Positions 31,911 to 43,812 are shown, numbered from the stretch's first letter. The stretch is 64,000 nucleotides of DNA from Lichenostomus cassidix (GCA_008360975.2 CM039210.1:14696293-14760292), one strand, 5' to 3'. Translations and numbers: made by a program. Notes: a model not told the origin generated them from the sequence alone.

Positions 31911-32351
31911 CCCTTTCAGGAGTCCTACTGCAGATGGGTTCTCTGATAGTCCAGGCAAGGTGTTCAATTGCTTAATGCCCTCTGTCTCTACAGCAGCTAT
32001 TCCAAATGCCCACTTGAGTCCCTTTGGGTCTTTGAAATACCCATTTCGGAGCAAGTCTCTGCCTAGAATGCATGGGACCTCTGGACCAGTCACAATGGGA
32101 TATTTCTTCCACTCTTTTCCAGTCAGGCTCAACTCAGCTTCCACCAGAGTCAAGTCTTGCGATCCTTGTGTCATGCCGGCAATAGAAACAGATTCTGCCC
32201 CCACATGTCGCAATGGGATTAGTGTGCACTGCATACCAGTGTCAACCAAAGCCTCATATTTTTGTGGTTCTGCTGTGCCAGGCCACCGAATCCACACAGT
32301 CCAAAAAACACAGTTTTCCCTGGCCTCTACCCGGCTAGAGGCAGGGTCCCT
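31911..32351 (-). pseudogene. pol: ERV F protease and start of pol
   Basis: The minus strand encodes ALVDTGMQCTLIPLRHVG, the same protease region as in ERV B (DTG kept), through the LNTLPGLSENPSAVGLL linker. There it is cut by LTR G2. It is in frame with gag across TAG at 32354-32352. The remainder of pol is at 14373 and below. Confidence 0.85.
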
Positions 32352-32354
32352 CTA
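32324..32354 (-). promoter_or_regulatory. Candidate gag-pol readthrough signal in ERV F
   Basis: TAG at 32354-32352, a 10-base spacer, CCTCTA (32341-32336), a 6-base loop and TAGAGG (32329-32324). Geometry and stem are the same as in ERV B although loop and spacer bases differ. Confidence 0.55.
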
Positions 32355-34708
32355 GCCCTGGTGAGCTTGCATGTTGAAGGTTCCTTCAAGGGGATTGGAC
32401 ACGTTGACTGGAGCTGCTTCCTTTCTGGTGGAGCTTCCTCTCTGAGCCTTGCCCTCCTTCAATTCATGCACTCGTTGTGCCAGAACATCCGTGAGTTGTC
32501 TATCCCAACTCCTCTTGTCTTCTCCACTTTCCCACAGGAAATACCACAGCTCACATCAAGGGGTATACCCGTTCCCCCTAGCTGAGGAACGTCTGCGTCC
32601 GGTAACAGAACCTCTGATCTGTACTGCCGAGATTTGAAGAAGGCCCTCTTTAATCTCCTTACTGAGTTTCTCGTGATTGTCCTCTATCTGATCTTCTAGT
32701 TTCTGCAGACGTGTTTCCAGAGCTGAGATTCTTGCATTCATTGGGCTATGCACGGCATCTGCATATGTTCGGAGCTTCCTTGCCATATCAAGCACGGTCT
32801 CATGCCTGTCATCTCACTTCATCATTGCTAAATGCCTTGGTTTGAAAGACAAGTGCCTGCTAAGAGAGGTGGAACCCTCCCTTAGAACAGAGGATGTGAT
32901 CTTCCTTCCCTCCGAATTATTTTAATTTGAAATCAAGGGCTTTCAGGCAGAGGTATGGGAAAAGGAATAACAGTTCTTTACTAGTATCTATAGCAGAGTA
33001 AACAAACAATAACAAGAATAACAACAACAAACAAAACCAGAAAACCAATAGCAGATGTCTTTTTGAGCTGCTGAGTACTTTCCCGCATGGTGTAATCACG
33101 GTCACAAGCAGCAGGGGTGCTGTTGAGCTCCCGGCTGGGAAGGGCAGGTGCAGTGACTCCCAAGCAGCTGCAGGTGGTGCTGTGGCACAGGGTCAGGTCA
33201 GCCTCACGCAGCTGGTAATGGCAGAAAAGGCTGAGAAGCAGGCATTGCGTGGCAGGCAGCTCGGAGCGGCAAAGCGGGGCGGCAGGGGCAGGGGCTGGCT
33301 CTCCCGGGCTAGCCAGCGAGGTAGCAGGGACTCTGCAGTCACGGCAGACACCGCGGTCTCGTGCGGCGAAAAACGGGGCGGGCTGCAGGGACAGCCAGAC
33401 TCCCCCGCAGCTGCTGTGAAAATGCAGCCAGGAAAACGTGCACTCCTGGTGGGGAAAGGAGGTTGGATCCAATGCCTTTTCCCCAGCAAAAGCTCACCCA
33501 GCCAGAAGGAGAAGGCAGAGCACAGTTGGATCTCCCACAGTCGCAGCCAGAAGCCAAAAGCAGTTGCTTTCCTCCCCGTCTGAGAACGTCCGGCTGGGAG
33601 AGCTTCCTCCTCACACCACACCCAGCCCAGAGTCTTTGTCTCTTACAAAAGACTTAGTAGCTCTGAGCACACAGCCATTTGTCTCCTAGTAACAAGATGG
33701 AGGAAAATTCCAACTTCCCCAACCTCCAACACTAAATCAGAAGCATATTCTGGTGGCCCAAGTTTTCGCCACATCACAGGTGTACATTCTACCACATCAG
33801 GATCCGTAAGTGGGGCTGGGTTTGCTATGTCCTCTGGGAAGACAATCTCTACCACTGCCATTTCTCTCAAGCGTTGAATCCCTTGTTCTACGGTCTTCCA
33901 TGGGGATTGTTGTATGTAGAGATCCTTGGGGCATAGGTATCTTTCCCTCACACCTTTGATAACTCACCTCCAGAGGCTGAAAGGGTCACCCCCACTCCAT
34001 GCCGCTCGGTTGATAGCTGGGTCAGGTAACCCGGTCCCCAAATGCCTCACCTCGGTACCATCTAGAAGTGTAATATCACCTGCAGCATCCCAAAGACGGA
34101 TTAACCAACTAATTATAGATTCATCATCTTGTTGGACATAATCTTTTCTTAGGCTGTGAAGGTCCTTCACGGTCACGGACTCAACAATGATTTCTGACTC
34201 AGTTGCTGACTTTGAGGATCCCTCCCCCCTGTCGCCATCTGCTTTGTGATCAGTCTTGAACTGGTGTTTCATGCTTCTTGTTACAGGAGTAACTGCCACT
34301 GGCTTAGGCTCCCCGTCTTCCTGTTCTATGGTATCTGACAATGTATGATAAACATTTGCCAGGGCCCAACATACTGCACTACAGCTGTCATTGCACTTCT
34401 CTTTCAGATACTTCCCCACCACAGCTGGTCTTGGAATTTGTCCAGGGGGGAAGTCCCAATCTATTGGTTCAGAGAATTTCTTTAAAGTTTGGCCTATGTC
34501 CTCCCATACTCCACACCATTCAAATTTTCCCACATCTGGATCAGGTGTCTGCTCCTGCTCAGCCCCTCTGGACCTCTCAGCTCTCATTCTGGGCAAACTG
34601 AACTCTATATAAATGAAACCTACCAGGTAAAACACCTGGAATACCAGGATAGTGGTCACTTTAACATCCAAAGGAAACTGAACATTCTGAAAAGGTGATG
34701 TACCAGAT
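32352..34708 (-). pseudogene. gag: ERV F gag, split by LTR G1
   Basis: Read on the minus strand it runs 34708-33737, then 32827-32352 beyond G1. Recognisable by similarity to ERV B gag: a membrane segment (TTILVFQVFYLVGFIYIEF near 34650), the capsid-like SWLIRLWDAAGDITLLDG near 34090, RYLCPKDLYIQQSPWKTVEQ near 33930, and a coiled C-terminal part (ISALETRLQKLEDQIEDNHE near 32715). The first 110 or so residues expected from ERV B are missing because LTR H' adjoins at 34709. Stops and frameshifts are present. Confidence 0.8.
32833..33731 (+). mobile_element. Solo LTR G1 in ERV F gag
   Basis: 899 bp from TGCCTTGGTTTGAAAGAC to ACCTCCAACA, flanked by a perfect 5-bp duplication CTAAA (32828-32832, 33732-33736). 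It is the same family as G2 but in the opposite orientation. The middle (33200-33450) is GC-rich. Confidence 0.88.
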
Positions 34709-35294
34709 TGTTGGGGTTTGACCCTGGCTAAATGCCAGGCACCTCTGCTCTCTCCTGCCACAGACATGCAGGAGAGGGAAGGAAAAAAACCTGTTAAACA
34801 CACACACACTGGACTCATGAGTGGAGATAGGACACTGGTGGCAGGACGCACCAAAGGAAAATACAGGCTTTAAACTTAAAGTTGCAAAGTGATTTATTAA
34901 CCTAGCAGAGTGGGAGGATAAATGAAAAGTAAAACTAAACTCTTCTGACACCGTTCCTTCACTCACCCCCCTCCCTCCTTCCAACCAACAGCTCAGGTAG
35001 GGGGCAGAGTATGGGGTTTTCTCTTAGTCCATAAATCCATTCATCACCACAATTCTTCTACTACAAACATTCTTTCTCTGCTCAATCCCCTCCCTCTTTC
35101 CAAACAGCAGCATGGGCAGGGAGCAGGGTAAGGATTTTTTTCTCTGGTCACTCCATCAGGGAGAGGGGTCCTCTACTTAGCCATGGGGTCTCTCCCATGA
35201 GAGACAGTCCTCTGTGAACTTCTTTGGCCTGGGTCCAATCTGACGAGCAATACTCTCCCGAATTTGTTGCAATGCTGAGTTTTTGTCCATAGGG
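34709..35294 (-). mobile_element. Truncated LTR H' (minus strand)
   Basis: The complement of this stretch matches the 3' half of LTR H (18180-18791): TTGCAACTTTAAG, the AATAAA/ATTAAA region and AAGAAGTTC blocks in the same order. Its 3' end is the TGTTGGGG at 34709. It stops abruptly at 35294 where the ERV E LTR starts, so about 700 bp of its 5' half is missing. Confidence 0.75.
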
Positions 35295-35557
35295 TGTCGC
35301 TGTTGAACCGCTAGCAGAGAGAAGTCCAGTCTTCAGTGTGGCAAAAATGTCTCCTTTTATTAATTAATTTCAACTTATATAGACTTTCAAAGGTCACTCA
35401 GATTGGTCGGTTCAAAACCTCCCCCCAGGCCAATTGGCCAGGCTTGAATTGTTCATATCTTGAGACACTTTCAACAACATCCAAACTTTATCTTTGTTTA
35501 TAAAACACAGGAAGAAGAGAGAAAAATTTCTCACTAGAAATGTCTGTGCTCGCCACA
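35295..35557 (-). repeat. 3' LTR of ERV E
   Basis: Plus strand TGTCGCTGTTGAACCGC to GTGCTCGCCACA. Diverged from the other LTR (43544-43812), especially at 35325-35355. GTTCCCCCCTTTT just right of it is the complement of the polypurine tract. Confidence 0.85.
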
Positions 35558-35857
35558 GTTCCCCCCTTTTATTTAGGAACAGAAGGCATTGCTTGTGAGC
35601 CCCAGTGGGTCAGCATGAAGGATCTGCTTGGTAATAGCCAGTTACCAAACAGAGCCTGGTTGAAACACAAGAAGGGGTCTGTCCGGCAGTGGCCAGCCAC
35701 CGAACAGAGCCCGAACCAGATGCTGATTAAGATGGTCAAAGAGACTCCTTGCAATACCCTAGACAGAGCATATATGAAACCTAATTCTACATATAAATCT
35801 ATAATTCAACAAAACATGCATTCAAAGTCCTTGCTTTCTGTCTCCATAAAATAAATT

Positions 35858-38640
35858 TCAGCCTCTGCTTGTGGAAGGACCGGCTTCTTGGTCATCATCA
35901 AAAGGATCACTTGGTTGGTGTTCTACATTCTGGTTGTCATCTTGAGGTTGCTGGTTCTGTCTCTGGAGCCGCAGGTCAGGGCGGACGCATTTTGCAGGCA
36001 GCCATCGTACCCCAATATCTGTGGAGACGCAAGCATACCCGTGACCCCAATCAATAAGCTCATGCGGGCCTTCCCAGGTATTAGTAAGTAGGTTCCGTAC
36101 CCATACCTTCGCCGGGGGCAAACACAACTCGCCTGACAACTGCAATGAGAGAAAATGGCTCAAAATCACCGGATTATTCGAATTCAGTGGCACTGTAAGG
36201 TGATGGTGTACAAAGCTTTTTCCAATCGACTCTGTGGTGTTTCCCCATGCATTCCCCCTCTTTGCCTTTCCAAAACACGCTTCCGAGTACCATGAGCGCG
36301 TTCAACAATGGCTTGGCCAGTAGGAGAATGCGGAATACCGAATGTGTGGTCTACACCCCATAGGTGTAAGAACTGCCTTCTGCGAGGCGTAGGCAGGACC
36401 ATTGTTGGTTTTCACAGTGGCTGGCACCCCCAGGACCAAATAGGCTAATTTCCAATGGGCAATGGCATCATGACTTTTTTCTCCAGTATGAGCAGTTGCC
36501 CACATAGCTGAGGAGAAAGTGTCAATAGACACATGCACATACTTGACTCGGCCAAATTCAGGGATGTGTGTCACATCTGTCTGCCACAACTGCAAGGCCT
36601 TCAGACCTCTGGAGTTTACCCCTGGTGGAAGAGGTGCAGCGAGTCCGTGGCAGTCAGCACAAGCACTGACAATGTCACGAGCTTCAGTTGGCGTCAACTG
36701 AAACTGCTTCTGCAGGGTATGTGCACTGTGATGAAAGAAATTTGGAGATGCCTTGGCTTGTGCAATTTTGTCAGGCTGAGGTGCCACCCATGTAGGGTTG
36801 GCTAGCATGTCAGCCCTGGCATTGCCTTCTGTTATAAAACCTGGTAGATTGGTGTGGCTTCGAATGTGCAGAATATAATATGGATGCACTCGAGCCTGAA
36901 TCGCCTTCCACAGGGTTCGCAATAGCGAGAATAGAGTCGCATTACTGACTTCTTTCAGAAGTGAACAATCCAAACGTTTGGTTATGTCTGCTACATAAGC
37001 AGAATCAGTGACCAGATTCAAAGGCACCTGAGAGAACTGCGGAAAAGGCATGGCAACTGCTTTCAATTCAACCAGTTGAGCAGAGCCTGTCTCGTGGCCT
37101 TTCAGCACTTGCCACTCAGATCCTTCCTTCCAGGTAACAATGACCTTTCCTGTTTTCCCAGAACCGTCCGTGAAGACAGTGGGTCCGTGAACTAGCACCC
37201 GGCTGTTCTTTGGCCACAACATAAGATTGACTGAATTTGCCAGCTGCAGCAATTTGTGACTGGGCAGATGATAAGCAATCTGCCCTGAAAAATTTTGCAG
37301 TGCACTTTGCAAAAGAGCGCTATTAGCAAGACACCATTCAAAATTGTCCCGTGATACCGGAACAACAATCGTTGCAGGACCAGCTGCCATCAATTGTAAA
37401 CACCGATATCAGAATTCAGTTATCAGGCAGGCTATCAATTCAAACAATGTGGGCACTGTCTTTTTCGGCTGATGGGGCAAAAAGACCCATTCCAGGATGT
37501 GCAAATGATCATCCCATTGTTTGTAACACTGGCCAATGATACCTGTAGGATGGAGGTCTGGAGCAGTAATGAAAACAGTGATATCAGTAGAGGGATCTAC
37601 TCAATAAACCTGATGAGCAGAAACAGCTTGCTGCACTTCATTCAGCACCCGTCGCGCCTCAGGAGTCAATTGCCGAGGTGAGTTTAGATCAGAGTCCCCC
37701 TTTAAAATATTAAAAAGTGGGGAAAGTTGTGCATTTGTCAGTCCCAAATACGGATGTAACCAGTTGATGATGCCTAGCAATTTTTGGGCATCATTCAGAG
37801 TCTTAATAGTGTCTGAAAACTGCACCTCTTGATGCTGTATGGTCCGATCCAAAATTTTGACTCCCCACTATTTCCAAGGAGGCTGTTGTTGAACCTTTTC
37901 TGGAGCAACTTGCAACCCATAGGAATGCAAGGCATCGAGCAGTCGAGGCTGTAACCTCTGCAACTCATCCTGGGTGGATGCTGCCACCAGGATATCATCC
38001 ATATAATGGTAGCAGAGTGCCTCAGGAAACTGCTCACGGATTCCGGACAAGGCCTGAGCGACATACCATTGACAGATAGTCGGGCTAATCTTCAAGCCCT
38101 GAGGTAACACTTTCCACTGAAATCGCATTGTTAATTGCAGGCACAGTGAAGGCAAATTTTGGCCTGTCATTGGGGTGCAAAGGGATGGTAAAAAAACAAT
38201 CCTTCAAATCAACAATCAAGATTTCCCACTCTATGGGAATCATCGTGGGTGAAGGCATGCCAGGCTGTATGCTCCCCATACTTTCCATCACTGCGTTAAT
38301 TTTTCAGAGATCTTGCAACAGTCTCCATTTCTCCTATTTTTTCTTAATCACGAAAAATGGGGTGTTCCAGGGACTGGTAGAAGGTTCTATGTGTCCCTGT
38401 TTCAGTTGCTCCTGAACCAGATGACAAAGGGCGACTAACTTGTCTTCTGGAAGGGGCCACTGTGGTTCCCATATAGGTGTTTTGGTCAGCCATCGCAAAG
38501 ATAGCGTGGAATATGGTGCGCCCTTGCACACAGTGACTCCTATTAAAAATTTGTCGTGATTCGCATCCCCCAAGCTGCCAACACGCCCCGTCCCCAGAGG
38601 TTCACTGGAGCTGGAGTGACATAAGGCCAAATGGAGGCCG
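35858..38640 (-). pseudogene. pol: ERV E pol: RT, RNase H, integrase (broken)
   Basis: Fragments in several frames. RT: GHIEPSTSPWNTPFFVIKKK near 38400, [20 protein letters not shown] near 38190, [15 protein letters not shown] near 38090, HYMDDILVAA near 38000. RNase H: TVFTDGSGKTG near 37170 and VTDSAYVAD near 37000. Integrase: zinc region ending VSACADC, LWQTDVTHIPEFG near 36570, VKTNNGPAYAS near 36410, QAIVERAHGTRKR near 36290, and a C-terminal domain (VWVRNLLTNTWEGPHELIDW). The second integrase acidic residue is N instead of D. At least five frame breaks are present. Confidence 0.85.
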
Positions 38641-39222
38641 TGCGTCCCTCTGGATCCTTCACCAACACAGGTCGCTTACTCAATCGACTCTGCGTTGTTC
38701 CTCCCAACCCCGTGATATTCAGTCCCACTGGGCACAAAGGCCACGTAGGAGGCCACGACGCAGCAAAAAGAATCGTTGCATCAGCACCTGTATCGATCAA
38801 ACCTCGGACTCGAATTCGATGCGGACGTGCTTTCGGCATGATGAGGGTACATGTCATCTGTGGCGACTCATTGGAGATAGATGCAGCCCAGTAGAACTGC
38901 GGAAGTCCTGGCGGTTCAGTGCTGTCACCTCCGCCAACTCGCTGGTCTACCCTGGGAGCAGAAGGTTCACAAGGCAATAAGTGAGCAAGGCAAGTGTTTG
39001 CAGGAATGGTGACAGGGGGATCAGGTGTGGAAACCCTAGCATGAAGTTGGCCCTTGAAATCAGCATTTATGAACTCTGGAAGAACAAGGATCCCTTGGCT
39101 GGTGGCCTCAGGCCCTGCCATAAGCAGTGCACTGGCCCCCTGATCCAGGGAACCACCCACTTTCAAGGGAACCCTGTGGGCATCGTCCGATTCTAAGACG
39201 ACTGTTGCTGCGGTGTAGGCAT
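38543..39222 (-). pseudogene. pro: ERV E dUTPase-like region and protease
   Basis: The minus strand reads a dUTPase-like part (GSLDQGASALLMAGPEATSQ, ILVLPEFINADFKGQLHARV) and then protease with GLIDTGADATILFA. A dUTPase fused before protease is a known trait of betaretroviruses. The dUTPase catalytic motifs look incomplete. A D-family solo LTR cuts the region from gag at 39223. Confidence 0.75.
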
Positions 39223-39698
39223 TGATTCGCCCCAATCGAGCTCAGAGACACTTCAGAGACTAAGTCAGAGAAGTGGGTATTTGCTTTATTCGGTGCACCG
39301 GATGTGTGGGGATTGTTTCCACCAAACACACACACCTCAGTACCCCAAAGACACAGAGTTATAGGTAAAATCATGAATATTAATTACATTTTTCAGGATA
39401 GGAGTGGTTATACAAATCATTTCTCGGAAGTCATTAATATCATTAGCATGTGCACAACGCATGCTCTGTATATCCTGGTGGTCTTTGGAGACCCCCAAAG
39501 CCTCCTCCAAGGTGACAGTCTTTCATGGGATGATTCAGCGGTTTCTGTGCTGGTTTCAAATGCATGCTTAGCTGATAAGCTATCAGGCCAGAGCTGTTAC
39601 CTACAATTTGAATTTGAATTAAGAGTTCAGCCTTCAGCCCTGGCGGCCACAGACAGGCGCCTGTGCTGGTGGAAGGGGGCAAAAAGCTCAGAGTCTCA
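39223..39698 (-). mobile_element. Solo LTR, D family, in ERV E
   Basis: 476 bp, plus-strand TGATTCGCCCC to GAGTCTCA, with a perfect 4-bp duplication GCAT (39219-39222, 39699-39702). Antisense relative to the solo copy at 16815. Confidence 0.95.
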
Positions 39699-39837
39699 GC
39701 ATTGACTCAGGCTGAGCCTTTGGTGCCTCCTCCACATTGACCAGGTAAGCCTGGGTCATCACCCTGTTCTGGGGGAACTGACGTGACAGGGGGCAAATCC
39801 CCCTTTTTGCACCCCTCTTCACGTTTCCCGACAGAGG

Positions 39838-42800
39838 TCAACCATCTGCATGGTACTGCGACCTGCAATAGTCTGAAGTGTGACCTGGCCTACCACACCT
39901 CTTACATTGAGGAGTCTCGGTCCCTGAATCTCCCTTTTTTCCTGAATTTTCTTTCTGTTTTGATTTGACTCGTTTTTGTTTTTTCCCAGATTTGGGCTGT
40001 TTTTGTCCCTGATCAGTGGGTCCCTGATCCGAGGACAGAAATGCAGCCAAAACGGATTTCCCCTGATTTTCTGACTGCACTCTGGCACAAGCTTGCATCA
40101 TTTCCTGGACAGAAGGATCCCCCAGTAGGGCATTGATGATCCTTCTACACTCGTCATTGGCATTGTCCCTTGCCAAATGTTTCATCAAGATCTGTCTCGT
40201 GGACTGATCATCAACCTGCTTTTCCAAAGCTGCTGCCAGCCTCTCAATAAATGTCAGGAAAAGCTCAGATTGTCCCTGCTGTATCTTTGTGTACCATGTT
40301 TGTGGGGCGACCATCTCTATAGTTTTTAAAATCGCTCCCATACCGAGCTGTTGGGCTTGCTCCAGGATCTGAGGATCCCAAGCAGCTTGAATGTTGGGGT
40401 TAGTGAAAGGTCCCTTACCCATGAGGACATCAGCCCCAACCATGCGCCTAGGGTCCTCGGCAGGCAAGGACGCATTTTTCTTCAGCTGATCCTCAACCAG
40501 CGCTTTCCAATTGTCCTCAAAGGCGCTGTATTGCATGGGGTGAAACAGCACCTGAGCCAGATACATAATATCAAATGGAGCAAGCAAATCACTATTTATC
40601 ATTCTAAGAATTTGCATCACGGCTGAAGAAGACACGCCAAACGTGGCTACCTTGGTCGCTAAATCATTTGTCATGCGCCATGCGATGGTGGAGTGGCTGT
40701 TCCTTGTGTCCATGGCATCTGGGTCAGACACATACACTGGAAAAGCCTGAGCGCCCCCTTGTGGGAAGCCACCACCATCCGAACCTGCCGCAGCAGATTC
40801 GCATCCCTCCTGCTCTTTGGGCAATCCAATCTTTTCTATAACGTCCCAGTGCCCTGTCTCCAGCGCACCCTGCTTGACTGATTCCCAGAACTGCAGGGAG
40901 TCACGCGGGCGAAAAATCCCCATGCCATTGCAGCGTCTTCAAGGGTTGGTCAGAGCCCAATGCCGCTTCTTTTTCGTTGCCTGCATGAGCCTCCTCCCAG
41001 GAGGAAGAAAACCCTCCTCATCACTGTCTGAGCCGTCTGAGTAGGGCTTGCAACCAGCGCTTCCCATCACAAAGGACGGTGACTGGCCGGAGGTAGTGCC
41101 CGTGCTAAGAAACTGTGCGGTGACTGGGATGGGGGAGGGGCAAGGAGACGGCGGCGCCACCAGCGCGCCACCGGGCGCGTTTACCAAGACTGCCGGCACA
41201 GCGCCAGTACACTGTGCCAGGGCTGCATTCGCCACAGAACCCGGCAGGGGAACCGGCATCTGCCCAGGGCCGAAATTCCCCTGTGCCGCGGGCACCAAGC
41301 CGGCTGCCAGGCCACCAGGAAGTCCAGACCCCATCTGGGGTCCTGGGGGATGGACTCCCGGCCCAGCCACACACGGACAGGAGGGCCTACACTGTGGCAG
41401 GACACTCCCCCCTCCCCCTTCTCTCTCTTCCTGATTGCTGGCCGGAGATGGATGGCTCAGATTAGGTTGATTGCTTAATCCTGGCTATCTAATACTGGCG
41501 CCTAGAAATCAAGGTGAGACACTGAGATACTGTGAAGAATTTTTAAGTGACCGCAAATCCACTCTTTTCCCTAGAAAACACCACGAAAATCTCAGCAAAA
41601 GTAGAAGCTTTTCTACGTGGACACTGGAGCGTGAAGTAAAGTCTTCTCCCCTGGGCTTGGACGCAGGATCTGTGGTTACTTCCCGAGGGATTGGGAGAGG
41701 GCCTGATGCATCCCCAGCTCCAGAAATTGGATTTGGTAAGAAGCATCAGTTTCCTAAATTGTATTCTTCTTTGCTAGCTACAATAATATTAATAGGTACC
41801 TTTTTACATTTTTTAGCGCTATATTGTTTTTAATCTCCCCATTTTGGGCAACATATATATATATGTTTGTTTTAGCTATGAATAGCTTTTCATGTTTTGT
41901 GTAGTAAAAATTGTTTAGTTCTTTGTTCTGTTCTCACCTGTGTCTAATAAACCATAATCTATTTTACATTAGACATAAATAGTCTGTCTTTATAAGGACT
42001 TGTGAGTGAGACTGGGTTTTGGGGTGCTGGTCACTCTGAGTAGGTTTGGTCATTAGTTGTCATAGGCCTAGGCAACTGGTAAAATCTATCCACCCTCTCT
42101 CTCCACTCGTGATATACACAAAAGGACCTCCATCCGCTGCCGAATTCCAGCCACCTCGGCCAGTAAATCATGAAAGACCGCAAGCAGAGGAATCTCCGCC
42201 GTGCCTGGCACGGACGCCGTGTCCGCCGAGCTGTGGGGGAGTCGGGTCGGCCCCACTCCCACGGGAGTGCCAATCAAAGCTCCCGCAGTGGAAGCACCGC
42301 CCGCCGGCGGCTTCCCTTCTGGCCCCCGTGCCGCCAGAATGGCGGCCGGGTCAGGAAGTGGCCCCACGACTGCCCCGGGAAGCCGCCCTGACTGCCAGGC
42401 ACCAGCCACAGCCAGCGGCTGAGCTGGCGCCTGCTCACACGGCCCCGGCGCCACACCGGCCCCGCCCGCACTGGCCGCAGCCGGCCATAAACCGGCCGCC
42501 GCTACCCCGGAGTCGAACGGGGCGCCAAGCCCCCCGTCAGGGGCACCTCTTCCGGTCCCTGCACAGCCAGAATGGCGGCAGGTCCCGGAAGCCTCCGCGG
42601 CAGTCGCAGCTCGGGGCTGCACCTCCACCGTGCCGTCCAGACTCGGGAAAACGCTTGGGTCCCCTGAACCAGCCGCCGCGCACACGTGGGAACCCCCGCG
42701 GCTGCCGAAACCGCCGGGAGATCCGGAACCGGAACCCCCGCAGCCTCAAGCTGCTGGCACGCAGCCAAGGCGAGCAGCAGCCCCCACGTCTGCCCGACCA

Positions 42801-43461
42801 GCCCCCGCCGCACACCCTGGCTGCCCACAGGGGAGGGGCACTCCGGCGCCATCCTGCGGGGGAGGGGGGGTTTCTGAGGCTGCGCATTTCATGGAGGCAG
42901 AGGCAGGGGGACCCTCGCGGTGGCCACGTCAGAGCCGATCTGCGGTCCTTCTTTCTTCATCATCCTGGCTGGCTGTTCTGTCAGATGGACATAAGAGTGC
43001 CTCGGGAGGTCAGTTGGAGAAACATACAGAGGTTTCGTGGCAGCATCCGCTGCCAGAGATGGGACCTCAGCATCTGTCTGGGTCGGTGCATCCTTCACGC
43101 ACCGCCCCACGACCGAGAGCAGGGGTTCCACGCCCACGCAACCCGCGAGCTGCGACTCATAAAATGCTTGCCCCTTCAAAGCGTCCCAAATGTCTCTCCA
43201 AACCCCATGGAAGCGGACCGTAGTCCTGTCTCCAAGCATCATCTCCGTGGCCAGGGTGCGACCGACATTGAACCAAAATTCACAGCTCAGTGCCACGTCC
43301 CAAATGTCCCGGGCCACGTGGCCCTCGACCCATTGCAACAAGGCCAGAGCGACCCGCGGCGTCTGATTGGCCGCAGGGTCATCCCCAGAGTCCACCAGAA
43401 AAGCCCGCAAGAGTTCATCCGCAGGAACAGGGGGGTCCATGTCCGCATCAGAATCAGCCAT
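39838..43461 (-). pseudogene. gag: ERV E gag, broken and split by a solo LTR
   Basis: Likely start ATG at 43461 (MADSDADMDPPVPADELLRA). Matrix-like sequence to about 42890 is followed by a very GC-rich, proline/alanine-rich part in shifted frames, interrupted by the solo LTR 41393-42114. The open part from 41370 (PPGRRLMQATKKK) reaches a TGA at 40941-40939, and capsid continues in the same frame from 40923 (MGIFRPRDSLQFWESV). The major-homology-like QGQSELFLTFIERLAAAL lies near 40260. A zinc knuckle CKRCGRPGHTSDYC is near 39880. Only one knuckle is visible, whereas class II viruses often have two. Confidence 0.82.
41393..42114 (+). mobile_element. Solo LTR, C family, in ERV E gag
   Basis: 722 bp, TGTGGCAGGACAC to CCACTCGTGATA, flanked by a perfect 5-bp duplication TACAC (41388-41392, 42115-42119). 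It resembles the ERV C LTRs but with many differences. The 3' terminus is TA instead of CA, probably by mutation. Confidence 0.92.
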
Positions 43462-43519
43462 GCCTGAGGGCAGACAGGGGGGTTGGGCCCGGGGCAAACC
43501 GCGTACCTGGAGTTGCACG

Positions 43520-43541
43520 CAGTATACATCGGTGGTCACCA
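43520..43541 (-). other. Primer binding site region of ERV E
   Basis: Minus strand TGGTGACCACCGATGTAT follows the LTR. It resembles the tRNA-Trp site of alpharetroviruses (TGGTGACC start) with a one-base shift. Assignment is tentative. Confidence 0.4.
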
Positions 43542-43543
43542 GA

Positions 43544-43812
43544 TGTCGCTGTTGAACCGCTAGCAGAGAGACAGAAACTGAGGCTCGAATGTGTGGTGAA
43601 TTGTCCAATTTATTAATTAATTCCAACTTATATAGACTTTCAAAGATCACTCGGATTGGGCCAATTCAAAACCTCCCCCCAGGTTGATTGGCCAGCTTGA
43701 ATCATTCATATCTTGAGACACTGTTCCAACAACATCCAAACTTTATCTTTGTTTATAAAACACAGGAAGAAGAGAGAAAGATTTCTCACGGGAAAGGTCT
43801 GTGCTCGCCACA
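43544..43812 (-). repeat. 5' LTR of ERV E
   Basis: 269 bp, plus-strand TGTCGCTGTTGAACCGC to GCTCGCCACA, next to ERV I sequence on its right. Confidence 0.85.

Larger units (their letters stand above)
10873..34708 (-). mobile_element. ERV F: decayed ERVL-type element, repeatedly interrupted
   Basis: Read on the minus strand the order is gag (34708 to 32352), protease and pol start (32351 to 31911), pol remainder (14373 to about 11640), 3' LTR (11487 to 10873). The gap in pol between 14379 and 31910 is LTR G2 with ERV C inside it; G1 splits gag. Proteins resemble ERV B at many positions but carry many stops and frameshifts, so F is an older relative. The 5' end is cut off by LTR H' at 34709, and the 5' LTR and primer site were not found. 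Confidence 0.85.
35295..43812 (-). mobile_element. ERV E: class II (beta-like) env-less element
   Basis: On the minus strand: 5' LTR 43812-43544, leader, gag, dUTPase/protease, pol, 3' LTR 35557-35295. Two solo LTRs lie in it. Class II is indicated by the dUTPase-like region before DTGAD protease, a YMDD RT and CCHC knuckle style. The two LTRs (263 and 269 bp) are clearly diverged and the flanks (ATAGGG, TATATT) do not match as a target duplication. No env lies between integrase and the 3' LTR. Confidence 0.85.

Noticed and set aside
42046..43467. 473-codon plus-strand ORF
   Set aside because: It starts in a solo LTR and runs antisense to ERV E gag; low-complexity P/R/A-rich sequence fits a GC-driven shadow frame.
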